Below the pieces are notes generated by a model. The model made no database searches and was not told the DNA's origin. It saw only the letters and a list, made by a program, of their open reading frames with translations. From Stentor coeruleus (lineage: Eukaryota > Ciliophora > Heterotrichea > Heterotrichida > Stentoridae): 64,000 nucleotides of DNA. The position numbers were made by a program, and so were the translations under genes. The stretch lies in assembly GCA_001970955.1 (NCBI GenBank), contig MPUH01000084.1, positions 1 through 64,000 on the forward strand. Direction: 5' to 3'. Positions 49,201 to 64,000 of the stretch are shown here, piece by piece (position 1 is the first letter of the stretch; each line of letters opens with the position of its first letter).

Positions 49201-52200
49201 TAGTTCCAGAGAAGAAATAATGACTATAAGCAGTTCTGAAAACCCTATTGAAGTATCGGATAATCATGAGCTTTCTGAGCAAATTTTTTCATTATCTTCA
49301 ATACCAAAGTTTGGTTTAGAAGGGAAATTCAGTAAGTTATCAGATTTTGAAGAAAATTTAATTGAAGAAAAAGAAGAGTTTTTAAATCTTAAAGATCATA
49401 ATCATGTAAAAGGTTCTGGGTTATCAGCAGAAGCTAAGGAGCATAAAGGTAAACTAGAAGATTTAGAGTATTATGATGAGAAATTTGAATCTGGCTCAGA
49501 AAAATCTTCTAGGTTAATAGAAAATCCACAAAGATACACTTCTGAAGAAGTGCCTATGCATGATAGCAAAATACTGGATGTTTCAGAATCTAATGAAAAT
49601 AAAGCACATATCAATCCGTTATTAAAATCATTTGCTGTTAAAACTATTATTGAAGAAATCGAAAAAACTGATGAGAAATTTGAATCTGGCTCAGAAAAAT
49701 CTTCTAGGCTAATAGAAAATCCACAAAGATACTCTTCTGAAGAAATAACTACACATGATAGCAAAATAGCACAAGTTTCAGAATCTAATGAAAATAAAGC
49801 ACATATCAACCCACTATTAAAATCTTTTGCTGTTAAAACTATTATTCAAGAGACAAATAAGGAACTTGAAAAATTTGAATCTAACTCAGAAAAATCATCT
49901 AGACTAAATGAAAATCCACAAAGTTATCCTAATGAAGAAGTACCTATACATGATAGCAAAATATCACAGGTTTCAGATATTGATACAGATAAAGGACATA
50001 TTAACCCACTATTAAAATCTTTTGCTGTTAAAACTATTATTCAAGAAGCAAACAAGGAACTTGAAAAAAATGACCCAGCCACAATTGTTATTGAAAACGA
50101 AATTGAGAATTAGTCTCAGGTTAAAGTGCCTCTTAAATGAATTTTATATTAATTTCACTTTACTTTAATATCATATACTATATATTATACAATAATTATT
50201 ATTCAAGTATTTTTTATAATAAATTCCAGAAATATGTAACTAATCTTTTACCATCATTTGCTTTTTAAGATTTTCCTTTAACACATTTAACCATTTTTCA
50301 TATATTTCCCTATCTTTAAACGCAAATTTGAATTTTGTGTCTAAACCTTCAATACTCTTCATCCTATTCCCCCACGAATAACTTCCAAACCTATTAATTT
50401 CCCTGATTTTTTTACAACTTTTCACAGATTTTTTCCCATAGATTCCTATATCATTCTTAGGTACAATTTCAAACTCATAATAATCTCCACATATCCTTTC
50501 AATAATTTCTTTTATATCACAATAGCATATACTATTAATAGGTTTATTCTTCCAAAAGCAAGCCGTATATTCGTTTTTATAGTATTTCAATTCAGATAAC
50601 GTCATAACAGCCCATCTTGCTAAATACTTATTCTTAAACCCAGGTTGTTGTCTTAACAACTCTCCTTGTATCAAAATCTCAGTATCATCATTTATATTCT
50701 CTTCTATAACACCTTTAGGCTCAGAAATATAAACATCATCATCATCATTAGGCTCATATCTCACAGTTTNATCATCATCATTAGGCTCATATCTCACAGT
50801 TTCTCTAACTATAATCATAACAGTCTCTTCATTTTCCTTTAATTCCTGGTCTTTACAATTCATCATACCCATATTTACTTATAAACTAATAATAAAAAAA
50901 AAATTATTTACGGGGTTTAATTTTTTTCTCTGACCTTGTAGCTTTTAAACTTTTCATATATTTAGCTTTAGCAAGTTTAAGCTCAAGTTTCAGATTCAAA
51001 CTATTCAGTTCTTTATTTGTTCTAATCAACTGGTTGCTTTCAGTTTCAAGTTTTGCCACAAGTTCATGTAGTTGAGCAATTTCATTATCTTTATTTTCTG
51101 GTTTTCTTATGTTTTTCATATCCAAAGCTCTTTGCATCAAGTCTATTTCGTTTTTTAAACCAAAAATAAATCGTCCTAATCGTTCAACTTCAGTACGTAA
51201 TTCATTATTATCATTTATAAGTATATTCTCACGTTCATCAGATTGATGTTTTGTATATGCTAATTGGTTTTCATAAGAAGCTAATTCACTAAGTAAATGA
51301 TCGAATTTGCTTTTATAATTCTCTGCATGATATTTTAACCCAGAAATTTCTGTCTGATGCCCATTAACACTTTCTTGATTCTGATTTTTTATTTCATTTA
51401 TTTCTTTAGTTAAATTAGAAATTTGTTTTTGATAGTTTTCTTGTTGATATTCTATATAGTTTTCAAGGTCATGATTTTGTTTTTCTAAGACTTGGAATTT
51501 TTTTTGCATATCATCAATAAATTCTTTTAAAGATTGTATTTCAGAGTTTTTCATTTTTATATCTTCAATGTTTTGTAAAGCTTGTGTATCGTTTTCATTT
51601 TGTAAATGTTCTAAGTATTCTATTCGTTCTTTTAAAGCTTGGTGAAGATTTTTATCATGTTTGTTTTCTGATAAAGACTTGTTGTGTTGGGTTAGTTCTT
51701 GGATGATTTCTTCATATTTTTCAGTTAAGTCAGCTAGTTCGTTTTCATATGATTTTTGTAAGTTTTTTTTAATAAACAAAGCTTCAGTTTCTTGTTTTTG
51801 ATGATAATTATCAAATAAAGTTAGGGTTAGTTGGTAATTGTTAAGATCTTTGTTTATGAGATCTTGAATTTTATAAAGTATTTGACATGAAGATGAGAGT
51901 TTTGTATGTAGTTGGTCTTGGCTTTCGATGTTTTCTAAGCTGTCGTTGATTCTTTTTACGTTGTTTATGAGAGTGTTGATTTTTTCTAATGTGGTAATTT
52001 TATTTTGGAGGGATTCTTTTAGATTCTGAGCTTCAGATAGTTTTTGGATGTCTTGGCTTTTGACTTTTCGATGATATGGGACTTGAGATGGAGGGTTTTC
52101 ATGTTGGTTTAGGTCTTGCAATACTTCTTGGTTTATATATTTTTTTTGATGCTTTGCATAGTCTAGATGATAGTTTATGAATTCTTTCATCTTGTTTTTG

Positions 52201-55200
52201 AAAAATTGTTTTTTGTGTTTTGGCTCTTCGGAAGAATGATTTGATAGGTTTCTAAGCTTTTTGCCATTAACAAACTCTTCAGAAGGCTTGATTTTTGCCT
52301 CAAGCATTTATATTGAAATTTTAAAATCCATTTATCATTACTTTCATGACTGCTTAAAAATACTTAAAAAACCCAAAAGTTTATTTAAACGAGGATTATG
52401 ATGAATTAGAATATCAAAAAAATATGAAATTGTTGTTTATATTCAATAAAACTTGTATTACAAAACAAAAATAAAATTATGCAATTTCTTATCTTATAAC
52501 CTAACTGATCATCTATGTCATTGGATCAACTTTGCTTGTGAATTTATTATATCCTCTAACTTTATCATTTGGTGTCGGAAACATAACCCTTTTAATGCAC
52601 ATTGTTATAAAATCTGGCATCAAAGCAATCATCGAACCTAAAATAACAATAATCCATGTCTTTCCATGAGAAAGGATTATAAAAAGTAGTCCTGGAAACT
52701 CTGGCTGGAAAGCAAAAGCTATTTCATTAGTATTTAATAAAATAATCATAACATAGAACAGTAAAAACGACAAGCATATAGCTCCACTAAATAAATCTTA
52801 CACATTGATTTTATTCCAAAAACAAGAAACTATAAGTAACTTTGTATTAACAACATGCATCATCAATATAAAACTAACCGTCGAAATCCAAAAAAGTCCA
52901 GGTTCATGACCATTTTTCCCTTCTCCACCAGGTATTGTGCTCATAGGAAACCAAAAAATAAAAGTTCCTGACATAAGTGCATATCCAATCCATACCCAAA
53001 AAGTTTTCAAATCAAAATAAACATTTTTCTGTCCTGCAGAATACAAACTTGGATATTTTAATGAAACTTCAGGAGGGACATCTTGTTCTAAAGCGAAAAA
53101 AGCTATACTTGGCCAACTAGTCCAAAAAAGGTTAAAAAAAGCTGTAAACCAATCTAAATAATAAATTTGACCACTAAACCCTGAGACAACTGAATACCAA
53201 GCTTCACAGATTTCCATGACAAAGTTTTTATAGAAAAAATACAAAATAAAATGTGTCATGCGATGATAAGCATAACGACCATGAACAAAAAGTAAACGTC
53301 TTAGATGACTGAATTGGGTAATTGAAAACTCAGCTGCTAAAACTGCTTGAGTACCTTCTTTACCGGCAACACCAACTCCGATACTTGCTGTTTGGATCAT
53401 GCTAACATCATTTGCCCCATCTCCAATAGCAAGGGATATCCATTTTCCATTACTTTTACAAAGCTGAACTACATCACTTTTTTGTGAAGGAGACATTCTA
53501 CAGCAAATACATGTACTTGCAATAAAACCTAGTCTGAAGAAAATTGACATAAGCTTTTGATTACCTTTGATAAAAGCAAGTGTTGAACCATTTATTGCTA
53601 TACTTAAAGGTGTGGCTAAGGAGTTTTTGATTTTTTCTAAGTCCGTAAAAGATTTTTCTAGTAAAGAAAATTTGTTTTCTAAAGATTGGAGCCTGTTATT
53701 GATTTCATTTTGACTAGTTTCGAAGAGTTTTATTAGTTCAGTTTGGTCGTTTATAAGGTTACATGATTTAGCGATTTCTATTGCAGTTTCTTCTTTATCC
53801 CCAGTTAACACCCATAAGCGGATTTTCGCTTCTATAAGCAATTTTATAGTCTCAGGGACATAATCTTGGAGTTTATCTTCAATAGCTGAAGTTCCATAAA
53901 ATGTTAAATCTTTTTCAATTTTCTTACAGACCTCATCAATCATTTCATCCTTGTTTTTCGCATTACTCAACATAACTTTTTTCCATTCCTCATTCCAAGA
54001 AGCAAATTCTTCTAAATTCAATTCTTTCCCTGCCATAACCAAAGTCCTAAGTCCTTCTAAAGCGAAAGTTTCTAATTCTTTAGCAATAGGTTCAGGGTTT
54101 TCAATATTAACTAAATCAAGCATAATAGTATCAGCACCTTTTGTAAAAAGATAAAATTTCTCATCTTCAGCTTGAAGGATTATAGACATACGTTTACGTT
54201 CAGATGAAAAAGGAATTTCAGCTATAATTTTCCAAACTTCTTCATTACCATTAACAGAAATAACAATACAATCTTCTCTACGCTCACGAAGCTCAAAACC
54301 TACAAGTTTAGCACCATCAACAAGAGCTATTTCATCAGGAGATGGAGAATGATAAACTAATTTTTCATTATGTAAAGTAGGGAATACTGAATGGCATAAA
54401 GCTAATGTTCTAAAATAATTAACAGCTTCTTTTTTTCTTCGTCCCTTTTGTTTATTAAGTGTTTTTTTTATTTTTTCTATATGAGCATCATTGTGTAATG
54501 ATATAACATTTGTATTAATTCCACATTTCAGCAGCTCCATTTCGTTTTTTGTCAGGGTTCCGGTTTTGTCACTGAATATAAATTCGACTTGACCAAGTTG
54601 TTCGATGATATCTGAAGCTCTCCATGATGCACTTCTATCAAGTTTTTCATCGTACATAAGGATATCATTTTTAATAAAGGAACATAGGATTAATCTTTGA
54701 GTTTCGACAACTACATAAAGAGATATTGGGATAAATGCAACAAGTTGAATCCAAAAAGTTATAGCTCTTACAATAACATCACTTGCTTTGTAGGAATCGG
54801 GGAAATCTATATATTCTGAAGCTGAATCATTACGGTCATGCCAATATTTGCCAAATCCTCCTAAGAGTAGACAAAGGACAAATAGGAATACTATGATTGA
54901 ATAAACTACTTTGTTGAGCTCTTTTTGTAGGACACTAACTTTTGTTGGCACTTTTTTACTGTTTTGTACTATCTTGCAATCTACACCTGAATAGATCACA
55001 ACACCTAACACCCAGTCTGTATTTTTAAGTACACATCCTCTCATTAACAATTGCTTTAAACTCATAGGTTCAAAATTTCTACCGTGGATCATATTACAGT
55101 TCCACTTAACTAATGAACTATTAGGGTGGTCAACATCAAATTCCGCTTTAAAATCATTCAAATCATTTTCATCTTTAATCTTTTCCGTTAGATGCGAGAT

Positions 55201-58200
55201 AATTTTTTCTTTAAGATTTGTCTCTCCATCAAGGTTCATTGTATTGACATAAGCAACTCCTTTAGCTGAACTAGAGCAAAGCATGATTAAATCTGCATGA
55301 ATATTTTCGTTTTCTTTAATTTTGACTATATTTCCAACTCTTAAGTCCTTTGATTCTATTTCTATGAACTTTTTTTCATACAAATCGTAAATTGTCACTT
55401 TTGCTTTATTAACTTCTCTGTCTTGTTTATGTCTTGATATATCTTCAACACCTTCTTTGATCATAGTAAAAGCGATAACTCCTAGAAAAGTGCTTGCTAG
55501 ACCCCATGGCAATCTTGGAGAGAATGGAAAAAACACTAATATTGTGATTGCTAAGAAATAAATATTGCTCACTCTTGCGAACTGAAGAATGATGCTTTTT
55601 GGTATCCAGTTTATTAGTGAGTATCTTGAAGTTACTACTTGATTAGAGCAGAATTCTTTTATGTTCACTTGTCCAAGGATAACACGACGAAAGGATGATT
55701 CCTCGGTTTCGATTTGGATATTCTCGGTTGTTTTGTTATCCATTATATTATATGTCAGATTAAATTAACTTTACTTATGCTAATTAACTAAGATTAAACG
55801 GTAAGTGCTTGCTGATCGAAAATTTATATAAAATCACATCATATTACAATTCATTAATTTTTCACAATATTAAATTTCCAACATAATAATCTCCAATACA
55901 ATATAACCAAAATTCCCGAATCTTAACTTATTTTCACTTTTTATCACTATTTCCTCCACAATTTTGCCAACAGCCTAAACTCTAAAAATCATATCAATTT
56001 TTATTAACTATTACCAATCTAAATATCTAAAGTCTTAAGCCTAGAACCTTCAGAACTAGCAAAATATATGCCCATATCAAAAGTTTCTTCATCTTCCTGG
56101 AACTCAGTTTTAGGTGTTCCCCTTAACACCCTTTCTACAATAAAATCATGTCTAGCTTGTACAATCTCAAATTTCTCAGGTACATCAGGTATCCAAGATT
56201 GTATCTGACTCCTAAATATCAATAATCCAACAACAACTAAAGCAAAAATTATATACGAATAATCATTAGCAGCTTCCCAATTCTTAAAAGTAGGTGCAGT
56301 AAAACAAAATAAAGCTGTATTCGAAAATATAGCAAAAACACAAACTACTGAAAAAATATTCAGCCAAGTTCCAATATCTTTAGATGCCAAAGGTATAGGC
56401 CTACGAACAAGTCTTAAAATTTTTAACTTATCAGTAAACATTTCAAACCAAAGTCCTAAGAAAGTTAATGTTGCAGAAAGAGGAAAAGCTCTGGCAAAAA
56501 GGGATAAGTAGCCAAATTGCACTGCTAGTTCCATATAATCATCTATAGTGCCATCTTTGTCTGTTGTTACATAATATTCTAAGTATAATTGTGCTTCAAT
56601 TTTACCTCGAATATCTTTTTTGGCTACTTCTTGGCTCATAATTTTAGCTTGGGCCTTTTTTCTTTTTCTCATTTGATATTTAATAAATGGTATACCGAGT
56701 TCAACAATATTTTTTACGTAACTGACTATGAAAATTGAAATAAGTTGAGTGTAGAGCTCGTCCATACAGCTTTCACCGATTTTTTTAACTTTTTTCCCAT
56801 CTTCAGTGACAATACAACCTTCGAAGTAGGATTTAGCAAAAGCGATATAGCATAAGGAGTTATAAGCATTGACGAATTGGAATGCAAAAACTTTTAGGAT
56901 TAGTGAGTCTTGGTATTGGTTTTCAGTTTTGTGGTTTTCCATATCTGTGAGGATTTTAGCTAGTTTTGCATAGATTATATTGAAAACTTGGATTTGAATA
57001 GCATTAAGAATTGAACATACTGGCCCAGCCAAATCAATACCACTAATTAATAAGTCCTCAGAAAGTCTCCATTTAAGGATAATCAATCCAGCTACAATAC
57101 CAATAACTAAGCTTAATATAAGCAAACTGACTGTCATTGCCAACATAAAATACTTAACTCTTTTTCTTGAATCAAAATATATCTCATCCATTTCATCAGT
57201 AATAGGCGACCTTCTCAATACACCTTTATATTGTGGTCTAGGAACTTCAACTTGTTCATATTTTGTTGTACCCCACATTATCGATAAACTAGCTTCTCTT
57301 CTTTTCCAACCTTCAAGGTAAATTGTAGCCCAAATTGTCATGAATACTGAATAAGCTGCATTTAATATTTGAACAACAATATGCTCATCATTTAATAATC
57401 TTTGGACTATAAACACTCCAAGTCCAATAAAAGCAGGAAGTAATAATGAAACTTGATAATATCTTAGAAATTCAAAATAAAGGGCAATTTTTTCCCCAAA
57501 GTAATTTCTGATTTTGCTAAGAGGAATTTTTTGGTTTATCAAAGATGTTGACCATGATGTCATTAGTGGACCGTCTACTTGAACTGGTTTGAAGTTGTAG
57601 AGAACATTTTTAAGAAGAAGGTCTTCAGCTGATACAGCTGTTGCTATATTTGTTTCTTTACCTTTTAATTGCCAGTTGTTATGGAGAGGATAATGGGCTA
57701 AGATGTATTCTTGTTCTTGGAGGAAGTTTAAGCCTATTTCTGTTTCTATGTAAGAAACTAATAGACGGATTCGTTCCATACCTCTGAATAAAGACCTTTT
57801 ACCAGATTCATCGATTTCATGAGTTCGCCACATATTATTAAACTCATCTTCTTTGCCTGATCTACGATATTCAGCATAAGGAGGAATAGGTTTAAAAATA
57901 TCCATCTGATCCCATAAGTTTTTTAACTTATCATTCCTCGGAACATTTTGATTAGCTTTCTCAAGCGAATCTTTCAAGAGTTTCTGAAACAAAAACATCT
58001 GATTTTTATGCGACTGAACTGCTTCAATTTTCTCAATTCCCTCTTTGATTAATGTTAAGTATATTTTATACGTACTCCAAGCGCCCATAGTAACACCTTC
58101 TGGCTCATATTTATAATCAACACGTTCAGTATTTTTTTCTAAATTAAAAGCTTTTCTGAAAAAAGGCTTCACATCACGATAAAGTCTTTTGATATCATCA

Positions 58201-61200
58201 TCATTAGTTTTCAAAATATGCATCGGACGTAAACTTTGGTCACAAGGGACTAATGATTGGATATCTGTTAAGGCAATTTCTAATTGCTTATTAAATCTTG
58301 TCCTTTCTGCTTCAATTTGCAAATCAGCTTCATCAGCTGTGATTAATAAAAATATATACTCACCACCACGTGATACTATTTGTCGGACCTTAAGCCCAAG
58401 ACTACCAACAAGTTTATAGAAGACAGCATTTCTTACTAAGGTACTAAAATCCTTAGTTGGTCCACCAAAGTCAATCACATTTTCTCCTGATATCGAAAGT
58501 CTTCCTCCATATCTGATGCATTTCCCATTGTTGATATCATTTAATTTCTTGAAAGTTTTTTCAAAAGCTTGAACTTCATGAAGGAAATTCAACCTATCTT
58601 TATGAAGGCTTCCTGTTTTCCTAGGCTTAAAGCATTTCTTATAAAAAAGTTTAGCCTCTTCATCTGTAACTGCTTTGTTCTCCTGGCCTTGGTAATCAGG
58701 ATTATACATAACAATAACATATTCCCAAAAAAAATCAGCTAAACGCGAGACTAATTTTTCTTCTCTGCCACCAATTTCTCCTGAAAAAACTTTCTCAACA
58801 AAAGCCATATGGTTTGCTTCTTTTGCATTTTGAGTTTGCAAAACCTTAGGCATTTCCTTAGCAAATTGAGAATCATCAAGATCATCTAAAATATTCTCTT
58901 CTAATGATGTATTATCAATAACTTTACCTTTGGCTTTGATCTCAGGTTTTTTACTTGAACCTTTTTTTAACATTATTACTAAAAAATGTGGATGTTATTC
59001 TTAACACATAAATACCCTTACTTTTATTTATATTATTTTAACAACTTAAAAGCATTATAGTACTGAAAAGAATTAGTTATCTGATTAGGATAAATGGAAA
59101 AAGACTCAGTGTTCAATGACAGATACAAAATTCTCGGGCAATTAGGAAAAGGAGGATTTGGTCAGGTTTATAAAGTATATGACACAAAAAGAAGCTTAGA
59201 ATTAGCAATGAAAGTCGACTTAAATTCAAGAGGTTCGACATTATTAGAATCTAAAGTCTTGCATGATATTCAAGGAGGTGAAGGGATTCCAAAACTATAC
59301 GATTCAGGTAAATCTGCAAGTTTAACATATATGGTCATAGAGCTTCTTGGGCCTAATTTGAACTCAATGCGAAAAAGCTTGAATGGGTTCAGTTTGAGTA
59401 CAGTTATGTTAATATTTCTTCAATGTTTAATTCGCATTGAATATATTCATTCTTGTGGGTATATACACAGAGATATCAAGCCCCAACAATTTTTAATAGG
59501 TCCAAAAGATGTTATTTATCTTGTAGACTATGGGATTTCAAAAAAATATATAATTGACGGCAATCATATGTCTTTTCAATCACAGTGTATGCGTGCAGGA
59601 AGCTGTTCATATGCAAGTGTGAATTCACATATAGGCATTCGTTTAAGTAGAAGAGACGATTTAGAAAGTCTTATATATATGATAGTGTATTTAGTTAGAG
59701 GAGGACTTCCATGGCAGACAAAAGGTAAGGTTAATAATAATAGGAAGTGGCAGGTGGTTTTTGCCCAGAAAAGGGCGATTTTAGATGAAGAATTATTTTT
59801 TGGCCTTCCTAAACAGTTACAACAAATATTTTCATATGTTAAAAACTTGAAATTTGATGAGAAACCGAATTATGCGTATATAAGAGATTTAGTTCAGAAT
59901 ATTAGAAATGAATATACGCTGAAGTCAAAGAATTTTGACTGGAAGGTTATTGAAAGGGGTAATAAAAGTTTGGATAAAAGGAAAACAGATGAAGATAATA
60001 CTAAGACTTTACATGGGAGAAAAGGGGTAAAAAAAAGACATACAAGGAAAATCAATAGACAAAGGGCAATGGCTACTATGATAAATTTACCTTTACATAG
60101 AGATTCACATGAAGCTATTCTTGGTTTCTTACAACCCCCGATTTCTATTAGTAAATCATTAAGATCAGGTCAAGATGCAAGCTCGTATTCATCTGGAGGT
60201 GAAACTATAAAGAATTATCTCCCTGAGTTTGTCCATAGAGAACAGATATTTGAAGAACTCCATAAGTTTAGAGTCTCATTTGTAAATAGGAACTAAAAGT
60301 TTGTTTTTATTAAATACTTATATGAATTTAGCTTTGATATATAAAAGATTTTGAAAAAATATGAGTCAAAATGATCTTTTCAATATATCAGAAAGTGTTC
60401 CAGAAGATACAGCTAATTTTATGTTGAATCAGCCGCCAAAGCATTTAGGTGATTCTGTATGTGAAGAAGAAGTTGATGATAATGAATTTGATATAAATTC
60501 ATACCCAGGAGAGCCTTTTATAAACAAACTTCAAAGGAGTTATAAGACTAATAAGTCTATTCCAATAGAGCTTTTATCAACACTTAGTGCAGATGGTATG
60601 AAGCACCTTATAGAAGTTTTAATAAATGACACATTAAACCTTAAAAACCTTAAAGAAGGGAAAAAAACTCCTCCATCATCAGAATCTGAATCTGAAAATT
60701 ATCGATTATCACAAAACTTTTCAACTAACTCTTTTTCTAAACAACCTACATTTCCCCTGTCAAGACCAATAGCCCGAGAAGAGCTTAAAATGCGTAGAAA
60801 TAACAACCTTTCTACATATCAAAAAGTTCAAGTAATTCGAAACCCTGTTGAAAGTATATCTATTATCCCAATAGCAGTTAAGCTTCCAGAACCAGAGCAA
60901 TATGACCAAACTGTACTAAAATTATGTCACGAAATAGCCGAAGCTAAAAATACAAAAAGCATGTTTATGCAATTAATAAGACTTTCTCCAACAAAATTAA
61001 AAATCTCAACACAAGCATCATCAATACTTTCTAAACTAAATAAACATAAACAGAAATTTAATACTCTTGTTCAAGAAACAGGGAAATTAAAAATCTATTC
61101 TCAACTTACAGCTATAAATAATAGAAAAAGAAGGATTAAAAGAAAACCAACTTATGAATTAAGAGATGAAGAAATAGGGATACTTCAGTCTATAATAAAA

Positions 61201-64000
61201 TCATATGATAGTCAAAATTTGAAAAATTTTAGGGAAAATGCATTTGGGCTAATGAGAGAATATGAGGCAAATGAAGTGACAGCTTTGTTGGTTAAACATA
61301 CTTGCTCGGTTGAAATAAAGATTTTTGGGAATATGCTTTTGCAAATAGCTTGTATGAAGCAAGTGCTTGAGTTACAAGAAAATATGCAAAATGAGATTGT
61401 GAATGATAATAATGATAAGGCTAATTCGATTAGACAACTACAAGCTAAAATTAAAAATGGGTTAATTAAAGCTGTACCTTAGAAGCTACAGTTAGTTATT
61501 TAGGTAAAGTAAATTAAATGGTCAGTTTTGGTTTGATTGCTAGTTTAAGAGGCTATTTATGTGAAGATCCTGAATTTTTAGTAATGGAAGTTTGATTTGT
61601 AAGATACGCTTTTTTAGTTAGGAATGGAAAAAAATCAGATGTTGACCTGTGGCATGAAATATACAAGATTGAGATCAATTCCTATATTCTTCATTTAATA
61701 AGGTTTATATATTAGCTTGATTAATATTACATCTTTTAATATTTTACTAATTAAAATTAGACTATCTTCTTTATAACAATCTATCTATACTGCATATATA
61801 TTAATAAAATAAAATATTTGAGAAAAATTAAACATATGTAGAAATATCATTCCAATTGAAAATGCTTCAGCTTTTGATCTTTTAGAATTTCTTTCATTGT
61901 CAGCTTAATTTCCCATAACTGGAATTATTTAATAATACTTTATATTAATATGATATTTTAGGTATCCATAAATAAATGTTATTTAAACTTGCATTATAGA
62001 TAATCATGAGTTTATAAATTGATTTTAAAAAATATATTTTTAATCAGATTATATAATTTATCCTATATTATTGTTCACAGTTCTAATATAAAAAAATGTT
62101 TTCTTTCTTATTACTTCTTCAAATTTGCAAGGGCAGTATAGAGTTTCTTAGTCCTATCAATCTTCAAGGAATATACCTGATGCATGCTGTTACTTCTTTT
62201 TCAAACCCAGGACTTGTTCCGATATATGGCAAGCTTACCTCAATAGAATTGACACCAGAATGCGAACTTGACTCAAATAGTTCTGAGAAGCTAAACTCAA
62301 TGAGTATTGCAATAATCGATGCTACATATAGTTTCAATTGCAATTATGATTTAGTTTCATCTCTCATTGAAGAAAAAGGAGCTGTTGGAGTATTCTTTGT
62401 CATTCAATTAAATGAATTCGATAAATTTTTTTTTGATACCTACTCTGGAAATTATATTTCCCAATCTTTTGATGCTACAAAAGTATCAATAGTTACTTTG
62501 CTTGTATCAAATGATATCTTCACATATATAAGCCCTTTTGAAAATGATGAAATATGGGTTAAATATGTGTATACAAAAATAATCCCAAGACCCTTTCCTA
62601 GAATTCAATTATACATAACAGGAGACTATAAAGAAGATGAAAAATTCATAAGTCAAATAATTAGATTTTCTATTCCAAGCTATTTATGGACACAAGAATT
62701 TAATCTTTTTCTAATATGCACTGATGAAATGAACAAAGACCAAGATTGCTATAAAACTTCTGATAAATTTGAATGCTGCTTACCAGGGGATAATAATGTC
62801 AATGGTAAAGATAAAGTTATTAACAATATTTTAATACTGAATGCTTTAGCTTCGACATCAGAAGATCAAATAAATAAGTTTTTCAGTTATCTAACTGATT
62901 TATATTCAAATTGCTATGAGAACTATGAAACTAGTTGTAATGAGAATCAGCTTATAAGCAATGGATTTACTCCAAATTATGATGAAATAGCAGTTTATAG
63001 GAGCTATCAAAGTACTGTTGTCATCCCTTCAATATCCATAAGCGATGTATACATTTATAACAGCGAGTATATTTATGATTTTTACTATATTTCATCTGAC
63101 TTTACAAGTGGATTTTGCAGTGATCTATGCAGTTATTATTTATTTCATGATAATCAATGTTCAGATATATGTAATAGCACTTATTGCGGCTATGATAACA
63201 TGAATTGCATAACAAATATATGTTACGAATATATGATCGGGGATGGAGTTTGTGATACAATATGCTTAGATGATCCTGATTGCGTAGGAAATACAAATAG
63301 TACTGTTTGTAATGAAGATAGCAAAGATAAAGATGAAGATAAAGATAAAGATGAAGATGGTTCTAGAGGAACAATAAAAGTTCTGGTTATTATTATATGC
63401 ATTATGTTTGTGTAAGGAATATTTAGATTTATGATCTTAGCACTTGTGATCATTTTAATCGTTGTTAGGAAAAAAATTGTTTTATCAGATAGACATAAAA
63501 ATTCTAGTCAGTGGAATTCGTTTGGGGAATCTTCAGATAATATAGGAATTCCAGAAAAAAACCTTGGGGTTGTACTTAATTTTAATAAAAACTTGAATTA
63601 CAAGGGAGAGGCTACTTGTTGCTATGATAATTTTGATTTGAAGAATAATGAAGCTATTGTTTTTTGTAAATGCAAGCATATGTATCATCTGGAATGCTAT
63701 GGAAAATGGGTTGCTGTGAAGGAAAATGCTGATAAGTGCATAGGCTGTGAGAATGTTTCTGGAGATTTAGAAAATAAGTAGTTAGTTATTTTAGACTTTT
63801 AAGCTTTTATCGGTTTATAATATTATAGTTGCAAATTTCAGTAGGGATATTTTAGATTATAAGGTTTACACAAAATATTATACATCACGGGAAAAGCCAA
63901 AATATAAATAAAGTCATAATTATTAAGGGACTTAAAAGATTATAAATTCTCATAGTGTTACAAGCATAACTTTTCCCTTCAAGTTTTATCTTTAGACTTT

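Overview
The window looks like macronuclear DNA of a heterotrich ciliate, most likely Stentor or a close relative. It is very AT-rich and gene-dense, with about 37 protein genes in 64 kb on both strands. TAA, TAG and TGA all end genes and tryptophan is always TGG, so the standard code is in use; this argues against Blepharisma, Tetrahymena, Paramecium and Euplotes. Nine gene models become continuous only when an intron of exactly 15 nt (eight cases) or 16 nt (one case) is removed. Such tiny introns with the standard code are the known signature of Stentor. Gene content is ciliate-like: a SHIPPO-repeat axonemal protein, dynein LC8, many coiled-coil proteins and several predicted N-myristoylated proteins.

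Layout. 0.2-4.0 kb: importin alpha and a two-CNB-domain cyclic-nucleotide protein. 5.2-7.7 kb: two convergent MGC-starting (acylated) proteins. 8.3-12.9 kb: a BAR-GRAM-VASt sterol-transfer protein, an acylated ankyrin protein and a coiled-coil protein. 14.3-20.7 kb: aspartic peptidase, a tandem two-kinase protein and an R2R3 MYB factor. 22-30 kb: small hypotheticals, a jacalin-like protein, two tandem paralogs with MG- N termini and a coiled-coil protein. 30.6-39.5 kb: Rab6-like GTPase, a four-helix membrane protein, the SHIPPO protein, a small secreted protein, CDC50, an ABHD17-like hydrolase, a VAMP7-like R-SNARE and LC8. 39.7-43.4 kb: a small protein, an eIF2B-delta pseudogene, a prenyltransferase alpha subunit and a coiled-coil protein. 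43.5-50.1 kb: a giant 2,214-residue protein. 50.2-64 kb: PH protein, coiled coil, P4-ATPase, anoctamin, divergent CK1, an unknown protein, a decayed kinase piece and a PA-LNR-TM-RING protein.

Functional threads. Membrane lipid handling recurs: P4-ATPase flippase and its CDC50 subunit, anoctamin (a possible scramblase), a LAM/Aster-type sterol carrier, and vesicle traffic (Rab, R-SNARE). Lipid anchoring also recurs: five proteins start MG with myristoylation-like contexts, and a prenyltransferase subunit sits in the same window as its class of substrate, a Rab ending CKC.

Quality caveat. Nine single N characters each sit between two near-identical direct copies of 32-165 bp. These are almost certainly contig or haplotype joins and not biology. 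They insert false residues into three genes and break the frame of two others. Intergenic DNA shows a consistent strand skew: on the coding strand, 5' flanks are C-rich and G-poor while 3' flanks are G/T-rich. I saw no tRNA, rRNA, CRISPR, telomere or transposon.
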